Shown in pieces: positions 1 through 10,000 of a stretch of DNA of 28,900 bases (its first letter is position 1; each line of letters begins with the position of its first letter). This DNA is from a virus. Below the pieces are notes generated by a model. The model was not told where the DNA came from, searched no databases, and saw only the letters and a list, made by a program, of their open reading frames with translations. The DNA lies in IMG/VR virus record IMGVR_UViG_3300030107_004746, positions 1-28,900 of that record; one strand, written 5' to 3'. The translations under genes and the position numbers were made by a program.

Positions 1-636
1 TAACTGACTGTAGTTCTTTCTCATTACAGAGTTGATTTCTTCTACTGATAAAGCTCTTGACCAAAGTGCTACATTAGCCATTTTACCATTAAAATAAGTT
101 CCATCTGGATCGTGCTTACCTAATAATAAGGGTGCATCATCTCCAGAAATTGTAAATGTAGCATTACCATCAGCAACTCCATTTACATAAAATGTAGTAC
201 CATTTGTTACTCCACTTTCAATAGTAATAGCAAAATGATTCCAAGTATCTTTAGATATTGCATTCGTTGAAGAAGTAGCAGTACTTCCATCATAAAATCT
301 TAATTTAGGAGATGCTTCATTTGATAAATAAAATTGATAATTAGTTCCACCAGAATCTCTTTTATGTACCATTGGTCTATACACACTTGCTGTTGTACCA
401 GTAACATACGCCCATAAACAAATAGTTATATTCCCACTAATTTGCAAGGATGAATCATTACCACAATTTATATATTGACTACTATCAGCTACAAACGAAG
501 TCGAACCTTCACAAGGAAACTTGAGGGTGTCTGACTTGTTAGATTTGAAGTCGAGGTATAGTTTAAGGTTGTCCTTTATATAAGGTAGTGAAGTCTTTCT
601 AAACTTTGAAAGTGTATTAGCGATTCCAATAAACAT
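1..636 (-). CDS. LamG/concanavalin-like jelly-roll protein, N-terminal part; probable tail fibre or receptor-binding protein
   Basis: This reading frame starts at the ATG at 636 and runs open off the left edge, giving 212 residues with no stop. Seen: a 43-residue N-terminal segment, then a LamG/ConA-like lectin pattern at about residues 44-203. Marks of that pattern are SQYINCG, ITICLWAYV (71-78), TWNHFAITI (131-139), TFYVNGV (148-154) and the closing FNGKMANVALWSRALS (182-197), the usual end of LamG_3-type jelly rolls. The start is preceded by AAGG eight bases upstream and lies 9 bp after the 86-residue gene. Known: such domains are common in phage fibre and adhesin proteins, where they bind carbohydrate or assist trimerisation. 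Inferred: distal tail or receptor-binding protein, from its place after the tail genes. The C-terminal part, which would decide specificity, is outside the window. Confidence 0.8.
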   Translation of the reverse strand, partial: MFIGIANTLSKFRKTSLPYIKDNLKLYLDFKSNKSDTLKFPCEGSTSFVADSSQYINCGNDSSLQISGNITICLWAYVTGTTASVYRPMVHKRDSGGTNYQFYLSNEASPKLRFYDGSTATSSTNAISKDTWNHFAITIESGVTNGTTFYVNGVADGNATFTISGDDAPLLLGKHDPDGTYFNGKMANVALWSRALSVEEINSVMRKNYSQL

Positions 637-645
637 ATTGAAACC

Positions 646-906
646 TTAATATAAAAAAACTATATCACCAGACGATGGTGCAGCCGATCCAGATGTTTTC
701 CTTGCACCGACCACTCTAAATGGTAAAACTGCTCCTTCTGGACAATTTTGAAAAGCTACCCAGGTACTTCCATCAAAACTAAAATCATAATTATCACCAG
801 TTCCAATGTAAACACCTTTAGTTGCAGAATGAGTTGCGTTGGCATCTGTTATACTAACGGCTTTTGCAGCCGATCCTAAACCTTTGACGATAGGTATTGC
901 AGACAT
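646..906 (-). CDS. Small virion-type beta-rich protein (86 aa), unknown function
   Basis: An 86-residue protein with no charged clusters and a beta-strand-rich sequence. The core has GVYIGTGDNYDFSFDGSTWV, then ..PEGAVLPFRVVGARKTSG.., ending in IVFLY. From memory, small proteins of about 90-100 aa with the same layout (xVxGTxxA..., 'P-G-x-LPxRV', 'IVxLY' end) are often found beside tail-fibre or capsid genes in phages, so I infer a structural or decoration role; I cannot name a family. The SD AGGAG sits 6 bases before the ATG. It is the first gene of the leftmost transcription unit, 65 bp after the 16-mer element, and is followed 9 bp later by the LamG protein. It may be a fibre-base or assembly partner of that protein. 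Confidence 0.75.
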   Translation of the reverse strand: MSAIPIVKGLGSAAKAVSITDANATHSATKGVYIGTGDNYDFSFDGSTWVAFQNCPEGAVLPFRVVGARKTSGSAAPSSGDIVFLY

Positions 907-950
907 AATTACTCCTATATGTTATATAATCATACAAGAATTTTTTATGC

Positions 951-986
951 TTTATATAATTAACGAATAAGGAATGTGAAATATTT
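951..986 (-). promoter_or_regulatory. Candidate promoter with repeated 16-mer, copy 1
   Basis: On the minus strand the 16-mer AAATATTTCACATTCC (986-971) recurs exactly at 23456-23441; both copies lie just upstream of a new transcription unit. Here TTCACA inside the 16-mer could act as a -35 (one mismatch to TTGACA) with TATAAA (956-951) 18 bp later as -10. That sigma70 reading is not reproduced at the second copy, so the shared 16-mer may instead be a regulator site or a phage-specific promoter element. Position and duplication are seen; promoter function is inferred. Confidence 0.45.
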
Positions 987-1027
987 ACATTTTATTTTTA
1001 ACAAAAAAAAGAGCGATGTATTTAATT

Positions 1028-1068
1028 AATTAAAATTTATTTCAGCTGAAAACTTTAAAATTTTAATT
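1028..1068 (-). terminator. AT-rich inverted repeat at the 3' end of the giant gene; possible terminator
   Basis: The arms AATTAAAATTT (1028-1038) and AAATTTTAATT (1058-1068) are complementary and flank an inner palindrome TTTCAGCTGAAA. The structure overlaps the stop codon of the 3217-residue gene. In the minus direction a run of eight T (complement of 1003-1010) follows, but about 18 bases beyond the stem, too far for a textbook intrinsic terminator. The stem is almost all A:T. It could equally be the DNA-level flank of the operator-like 26-bp repeat listed separately. Confidence 0.25.
1032..1057. repeat. 26-bp repeated motif with TTCAGCTGAA core, copy 1
   Basis: The plus strand reads AAAATTTAT-TTCAGCTGAA-AACTTTA. 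A second copy with one base difference (T/C) is on the opposite strand at 23486-23511. The 10-bp centre is a perfect palindrome and the outer bases are conserved but not symmetric, so the two copies have a definable orientation and are inverted relative to each other. Both lie between the end of one transcription unit and the 16-mer element at the start of the next. Inferred role: operator for a dimeric phage regulator. Confidence 0.6.
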
Positions 1069-4000
1069 ATAGACTGCTTGTCTACCTTTACTTCTCTTTG
1101 TAGGTGCTTTTTTTGTTTTCAACTTTTTCTTTTTGCGACCAAAATTTTCATCATAAATCTTTTGTCCAACAAATGGTATTCTTTTAATCGTCATTCTTGC
1201 TGCTTGTCTTTTAATTGGTCTTAATGGATTTTCTTTATCGTTTATTGCTCTGTTTACTGTTTGACCAAAGTTCATAAGTGTCTCAAACATTAAAGAATAT
1301 TTAGGGCCAAATAGAATACTGATAAATGGATTTGCCCAACCAGAGTGTTGTACTGCAAATAACAGATCACCAATGATACCGATCTCCCCAGTCTCCAACA
1401 TAATACCCCAAGCTTTTTTCATTTTAGTTTCTTCTTCTTCTGGTTCTTTATTCCATAGCCAATCACTTGCTTCTTTGTATCCATACCCTAAAGCAAGTCT
1501 CCATAAAATGAGATTGACCATTGGAAACATATTTCCTCTTTTTGTTTCCTCTAAAATAAAATCTTTTAACCATCTTATACTTCTATGAGAAAAACTTTGA
1601 AAGATTGACTTTCTTGTCCAAAACCCTTTTGATGCCCAGTTATATGGTTTATCAATTGTAGAAGTAGGTTGAGTTTGACCAATAGCATTATTACCAATTC
1701 TTAATTTTTCATCTCTGGTAAAATAACCTCTTCTTTTTATTTTATCTATATCTAATCCGTCTGTAACTACATTAAATAATCTTTTTATGTGGTCTTGCAT
1801 CATACCAGTTGCTGATGGATCATAGTTCTTTAGTAATTGCTCTGCTTGTAATACCCTTGAAAATCCAATCGTTTCTCTTACTGATCTTTCAGACCTTGTA
1901 AATAAAATAACATTATCAGCATAGAAAGATGCCATTTTTGCACCTATCCCTGTTTTTTCTAATGATTGAGCAAAAACATATTTAGAACCAATTAAATCGT
2001 GTGCTAATTGTCTGTCTTTTTTATTTCTGGCGATATACAATCTTGCAATACTATATAATGTATTTAATGTGCCACTTTGTGAAAATGCCTTCCCTAAATC
2101 AGTAAGGTTTTTTAAAGTTGTTCTTGGTGTTAATAAAAATGTAGTAGTTGATCTGGCAACCCTATTAAAAGTTTCATCATATATATCTTGTCTTTTTAAT
2201 CCCATTGACCATCCCATAATGTTCGCAGCTAACTTGTGGTCATACCCATCAGCACTGATCACCTCTAATTCTTTATCAATGTTTTCGTATTTATACTCCT
2301 CATCCATCTTACCAAATTCTTTCGCATACCCAATTGCTTCGTATGATTTATCAATATAAGCGTGAGCAATATCCATCACATCATTAACATATGCCCACTC
2401 TGGGAATATACGATCACGATGCAACTCCAATGGGTAGCTATGCTTAAACTTTCCAGTTGGTTCAAATACTTGCTGAATGAAATGTTGTCTTAAACCTTGC
2501 TTTCTGTAGTTATCAAGAAAATCAATAATATATTTTTCTGTCTCTTCTTTACTAATGGAATAACCAGAAAACACATCCCCCTGGCTAACTCTTCCACTTA
2601 TTACTCTTTGGACATGATCAACAATTTCATCCCATCTTGGATGTTGTGGAGACATATCATTATATATCTCTGGCTTTAACGATAATGGGAAATAGTTTTC
2701 AATAAAGTTTAGTTCTTCATTAATATATTTTTTACCCTCTGCATATATATCATTTGTAGTATCCTTCCAAAATCTTAAAAAGGCTTGACCGCCCTCCGAC
2801 AGATCGGATGCACCATCTGACTCAATAATCTTCTTCATTATTTCCTTTTCATCAGAAGGTACTTTTTTCCAAAGTTTTTCCATTTGCACTTCTGAAGGTT
2901 TCACTTTAGAAGAATGATAATAATCAGCTTCTTTAAACATTTTCAATAAAGCATTACCACCATCACCCATTTTTTCTAATGTCCGTTGCATACTTTGTCT
3001 GTTGTATACCCAATACAAACCTAATCCATCTATCGGCTTTTTTAATACTTTAGATGCTCGTTGCATTATTGTTTCTCTATCTTCATCAATCTCTTGTTTT
3101 CTTTCGGCAGCTAATTCTTTTAAAGTTTTTTTCTTTGGTGCTGATATTTGTCTTATTGGCTTTGAACCATACTTTCGCTTTAATAACCAATCTATATAAC
3201 TGGCTATCTCTGTATCAGATGCTTCTCCCAGTGAATCATATCCAGTAATAACCTTTTTATATGTCCTTCTTTCATCATCTGTTAATCCAATTTCATTTTC
3301 AAGTATGTGTGCCCTTGCAAGTGCTTTCCTTCTTGGATTATCTATCTTTTTCTTTTCAGCTACTAATGTAGATCCTTTTTCTCCAAAGGTTAATGCTCTT
3401 GGCGAATGATCTGCGTAACTATTTAATTTTCCATTTTGTTTAACAATTATGTCAGTCAAACTATCTGATACATTTAATTTATTTAAAGTTGTTAAATGCC
3501 ACGGACTAATACCACTATCAGCATCTACAATAGAAATCATTTTCATTGAACCAATATTGGCTGATATTTCTTTTAAGGTCTTTTGCATTTTATGTACTTT
3601 ATCATTAAAAAACTCATAAGGCACATCCACCACCCCTCTGATCCTATTATGTCCATCTAACCCTATTAGTGTGAAAAATCCATTTTGTTCTAAACCTCTT
3701 GCAACTGGAGCCAGATCGGCAGTGTTATATATTTCCTTACCTAACCACTTATGCTCAATAGAAGGTTTTAAAAGTTTATCATCTGGATACGCATCAAATT
3801 CAATCTGCTTAACACGCAATCCTTTCGCTTCTGGACTTTTTGTTATAGTTGCATAACTACCACTATCTATAATAATGTGACCAAGAAATCCCTTTACCTC
3901 TTTATCTTGTATTGAGGTATACTTTAGATCAGCCTTGCTTGGCTCTGGTGAACCAGTTGGATGATTGTGCATCATATAATAACCATCCGCTTTTGTATTT

Positions 4001-7000
4001 GACATACCCTCCCTTATTACGGCAGATAAATCTTTACCACTAACATCATCTAATCCCATTACCGCTCCAGGTAATCTATTGGTCACGGCATTTTGAAATA
4101 CAACTTTGTTATCTTTAATGTAAAATATTCTTAATGTTTCGTATCGGGGATCACGGAGGACTTGGGCAGCCATAGCCAAGTCGTGAGATGTTTTTACTTT
4201 TGTTCCAACGAGGTCAATAAAGCCTTTTTCTCGGAGGGGTTTAGTGATAGCGTTACCTCGTATGGTATACCCAGATCCCAATCCAGACCACGCTCCACTA
4301 TCTTCTGCTCCTCTGGGGTTCGGTTCAGATAATTCTTTTCGGAGTTGGATTGTAAGGTCTTTTTGTTCTGGTGTCGCATTTTCTCTAAACGGCTTTTTTA
4401 TGTCCGTGAAGTTAGGAAATCTTTCTGATGGTTCAAACATACTATGATCTTTTATTGATATTGCTTTATCATCAAACACAACATAATTATATATATCACC
4501 AGTATCGCCACCAGTTTTATTCATAGCTTTATATCTATTACCATCTAATTTTAAATAATCACGCAAAAACATTGATGTTGCTTTTTCTTTTGAAGGCATT
4601 GAGGCATCTAAAAAAGCATTTCCATCTTTATTAATACCACTATTTGGTTTCATATCTGCTTTTAAAAATTCATATATTTGCCTTCCTGTAACAATGTCAT
4701 CAAAATAGTCTGGAGAAATACCGAGAATATCTTCAACCATTTCCATATAAACTGGACTTTTTAATTTTTGTTTATCAAAATATCTTGGTGTTTCTATTTT
4801 ACCACTTTTTATATCTTTTAATACTTTATATAAATCATCACGCAATTGCTCATCTAATGGAGCATCCCAATCCATCCATTTAAACTCATCTGGACTTTTA
4901 CTTGCTATTTCTACTTCGTAAACATTTTTATCTTTAAAAATCTCAAATTCAAAATCATCTTTTTCAATTAATTTTAAAAGTTCATTATAAATTCTAATTT
5001 TATTTTCATAACCGTCTTTGTATTCTGGTTCATCTACAATATATCTTTCATTATGAGTTATACTTTCTTTTATAAAAATTTTAACAACATCCTTTGGTGT
5101 GCGAGTTTTATCTGGCTCTGTTTGTAATTTGCCTTTCTCTGGAAGTGCTGCGTTTTTTAAACTAATTTCTTTTATCAAGAAATCTTCAATTATTTCTGCA
5201 TATATTAATGAATCTTTGTATTTATTATGATGTCTAATCATTGGACTATGCTTATACCATTCTTTTTCCATTAAGTATGGATCATAATTAAATACACTAC
5301 CCACACCATCTTGTCCTATTAATGTAAGATTCCCCATTCTCCATTTTTTTGTAGTAGTATCACCTAATCTTATAGCATACCATTGTGCAATTTCTTTCTT
5401 ATCAGTAAAATATAATCCCCATCCCTCATTTTGTGTGCCTTCACCAGAATCTATTTCTTTTGTACTAAAACTTTTAAAATTATGTGGTGATCCGTGATAC
5501 TTTGTCATTGAATCAAATAAATTATATTGCTCAACTTTATCTTGTGGAGTATCCTTTATAATTGCATCTTTTTGCTTTTCTGCCTGTACTTTTCTTTGTT
5601 GTAGCTCTTTATACTGCTTATTATATGATAATGTATTTATCTTCTTATTTTTTTGCTGATTACTTAATTGCTCAAGTTCTTTATTAATCTGGATCAGTTC
5701 ATCATAGATAGACTCCAGTTCAGCCTTCTGTCTGGTATCTAATGTTTTAACTCTATCAACACCACCAAAGATGTTGTATTGCTTCATTGATTCAAAAATA
5801 CTGGTCTGGTTTTCATCATCTTTATTTGATGATTCAATTATAATTTTAAGTTCTTGCCTTGCTTGTTTGATCTGCTCTTTTACAATAGCAACAGTTTCTT
5901 GGTAGTATTCAATATATGGTCTTTCTTCAAAAGCTTCTGACTTAACTAATTCAAAAGGTATTTCTGCTTTTTGCTGAAATTCATTATGAACATCGGAACG
6001 AAAGTTTTTACCATCTTTAACGGCTTGTTTAATTGACTCTAAATGTTTTTGATCCATATCAGATAAACTGATTGCCCCTGGTTGGCTTGTCATTGAAGCT
6101 TCACCTCTTTGTGTGTAATACAATTCTTTGGAGGTAAGCCTATATAGATTTTTAAACCAATTGCTTTCTTTTTGCCATTTTTTATCATATTCCCTTGCAG
6201 TTTTTTCTTCATTGGCATATTTCTTTTTGTCTATTGCAACAATTCTATCTGTTGTTAGATCATCCATTATTCTACGATCATCTAACTGCCTTTTAAGGTT
6301 ATCAATGTGCTTTTCTAATTCTTTTGCTTTATCCTTTATTTCTGTTGCAGCATCTTCATTAACCTTTTGTGGTTCTTTTCGTAATTCTTTTAAAATAGAT
6401 GCGGGTTTGTCATCTAAAGATTCCATTCTTTCAATAATATTGTCTATCTTGCGATAGAAGTCATCTACATCGCCTTTTATAGCGTTTTCTGTATAAAGAT
6501 GAGTAAATATATCATCTTCGTGTCTATCGGTCAGAAAATCGTGTTTTTTCCTTAATCCACCGACAAACTTGCTAATGCTGACAATACGAGGAAATTCATT
6601 TGTAGATTCGTAATTCTGTTTCAGCTTACCATTGCTATCCAGATAAGAAAGATTTGCTAAATTGCTTATTGCACTTTTTTTAGAAGCATCTGTCTTTGCC
6701 TTTGGGAACATTCCTGGCATTATGTTCGCAATGTCTAATGCCTTATCTCCCCGATCAAGCCTTCTGCGTACTTCGGCAGCATTTTCAAAATCACTCTGTT
6801 GTGTACGAGTAACATTCGATTCACCCGCATAATCTCTTGCCTGTTCCAATGTTGTGCCTTCTGGCAATACCTTCACTGGAACTTCTGATATATTACCTTC
6901 TACCGCCCCTTTTATTCGATGATGTCCAGATACTACATACATATCCCCAGTATCATCTTTCCATAATACTGGTTCCTCCCACTTTGCGGGATCATAATTC

Positions 7001-10000
7001 TTTGCAATATCATCTATAATGCTTTGATTGTATTGTTCTCTTGGCTGAAACTTGCTTTCATCCATTTTAATATCTTTTGGATTAATATCAACGACATCTA
7101 ATTTTTTAGGAGCATCTACAAATTCCTGTTTTGGGATAGTACCCACTATGACATTACTGATAATGTCTTTTTCTCCTCCTGGTTCTATTACATTCCCAGA
7201 TTTATCAATTAACTCCCCAGTGGGCATAATATTATTATCAACGACTTCATCAGTTTCTATCCAAACTGGTTTCCCATTACGAATCTCAATATCGTTATTT
7301 GCAATGCCTTCTTGTATGTTTTGATTCCATTCCTTACTGGTAACATCTTTTGGAGAAACTTTTTTCTTTGTTTCTAACTTTGGCTTTTCTTTTGTCTTTA
7401 GCTTTTTATCCTCTTTTATTTTTACAGACTCTGGTATAGGCTTTATACCTTTTGCATATTTTATAGCTGCAACTTCAGCATCTTTCCAATTTATATATTC
7501 GATCGGAATATCATTCCACTTACCATCTCCCTTTCTTACTTGTATTATATATCTGTTTTTTGGCGATAAATGATCCAAATTATTTTTACCATCTCTTTCT
7601 TTAAAAGATATACTTGGATCTACCTCTGAAAAAAGAACATAAGAACCCATATCGTCTGGTAAATCACCAGTATATATTTCATCCTTTCTATATATTTTAT
7701 CAGTTGGCTTTATAACAGAAAGATGTTCATAATGAAATTCTGTAAAATTAGAATTGTGTTGATGATTGTTGTATAATTTGCCATCCTTTACAATTGGGAA
7801 TTGAGCTATATAAACATAGGCGGGTTCTTCATATTTCCTTCCCTGTCCATCTTTTTTTGTTACAGTTTCGTATCTACTATATATTTTTACTTGCCCATCC
7901 TCTTCTCCGATTTTTACAACTTTGTATCCTCCTCCTCCGTGCATATTCCCTACTACTATATCACCAACACTTACTACTTTTTTTATTTCTTCTAAACTGG
8001 ATTCTTTTGGAAATCTTTTTGTATAAGGCAATATACCAGGTCTATCTTCGCCATCCTCATCTTTCCCATATTTATTAAAATTCCAATTTTTATCACCAGT
8101 AAGCAATTCACCCATAAATTCTCTGCTTTCGCTAAATTCCATTTCACTATATAGTTTTTCACCAGGCTCACGCTTTTCGTATGGATACTCTACTGGTTGT
8201 GCTTCTTTGTAATAATCTATGATTTTGTTTATTAATACCTTTTTAGAGTCTATTGATTTTGTTTTAATCTTTTTTTGTTTTGAATATTCTTGTAATTCCT
8301 TTTTATTGAGATTTTCCAGAATAATAGTAATGTTTTCAGTTGTTCTTTCATCTCCAAATCCTTCTGCAAAACCTAACCTTTCAATTGTTTCTTCTTGGCT
8401 TTCTGATTTTGTTTTTGGTGCTATTTCTGTTTTTTTAGTTTCAAGCTTTTTCTTCTTTTTTGTTTTTAATTTTGGTTTTGGTTTTAATTGTTTTTTAAAT
8501 GATTTAACTAAAGAAGCACCTTCATCAGATTGCATACCAAAACTTATATTATCACTATTAAGATCAAAATCTTTTGCTATTTTCTTTAAAATACCAGAAG
8601 CTAATCCTTGTCTTTGATATTCTTCTGTAACAAAAACATTATCTATTTGATATTTACCAGATGCAGTTACATCTGGTCTAAAAACTTCTGCTTTTGCAAT
8701 TATATCGCCTTTTTCATTTACTTGGTAATATACTTCGCCTTCTCCACTCTCTAATCCTTCTTTGTATATTTTTTTATCAACAGGAGGTATTTCTATTTCT
8801 GGTTCTACTTTTTCAACTACTGGTTCTTTTGTACCATCTTCGCCAAACAACTCTTCACGCATTTTATCTCTGGTGACTTTAACAGGAACTTTTGGCTTTA
8901 TTTCTTCTACCTCTGGTTCTTTACCTTCTAACTGCACTGGTTTTATTTCTTCCAGTTCTGGTTCACCATCTTTGTAAAAGTTTACAGGCTTAATGCTATT
9001 AGCTATGATCTCTAATCTATCCTCCTTGCCCAGATTTATAACTTGTGTTTCAGAATACCCTAATTTCTGGAGGTTTTTTCTCTGATCATTTAATGACATC
9101 TTTACAAGATTATCTCTTGATATAGATGGTATTTCGCCCTCTACAGGCACTTCTACAGACTCTTTTAGCTTTTTAACTTGTGGCTCTCTTGCTCTGGTAG
9201 CTTCTTGTGCAGTTTGTTTACGAATAGCCTCACCAGTTGCTCTTCTTGCACTTAATTTTTGCAAACCATATAATATGTTTTTTCTAACATCTTGTATATC
9301 TTTACGCAATTGCTCTGTAGTTGGGTTGCTATTGCGATACTTTTTTAATGAATCTATAATAAATTTTCTGGCTTCATCTCTTTCTGCTCTTGTTTGCAAT
9401 CCTTTGATCTGTGGTTTAAAATATGTTAAAACATCTTTTGCAACTCTTTCATAAAGTATTCTTTGTTCATTTGGCTTAATGTTTTTTCTATTGATTAATC
9501 CAAACCCCATAAACATTAATGCGTTTATCGTTGCTTCTTTTGGATCTCCAGTTTCGAGTATACCAGTAGTAAAACCAACTAAACCTTCAGCGGGTATACG
9601 CTTAAACGGACTACTAACAGATCCCGCAGCACCCAAGCCAACCCCAAGAAATGCACTTCCTAATATATTTTCTACCTTTTCGCTTACTGGAAGATCCTCA
9701 CCGATCATATCTAATGCACTATAACTTCCAAAGGTTTGTGCTGAAGAAATTGCTCTACCAGATACATCTGCAACTTGTCTTGCTTTAACTGGATCCATTG
9801 TTCCAATTTTAAAACCTTTATCAATTTTCTTTGCACCCGCTAAAGTTTTCTCAACTCCTCTTGTTACTTTTGCAAATGTTTGTGGTGCTTTTAATATTGT
9901 ACTCGTACCACCATACCCCAATAACATTCCCACACCACCATACATAAATCTTTCAATTGGACTTGCTTGAAAACTTAATTCTGCTTCTCTTCTTGTGTCT

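Noticed and set aside
4194-4379. 61-residue minus-strand frame within the ART-JAB linker region
   Set aside because: Overlaps the giant gene completely, no ribosome binding site, no recognisable pattern.
8219-8617. 132-residue plus-strand frame, the longest on that strand in the giant gene
   Set aside because: It is the antisense of Lys/Glu-rich linkers and reads as Phe/Ser/Leu repeats; all supported genes are on the minus strand.
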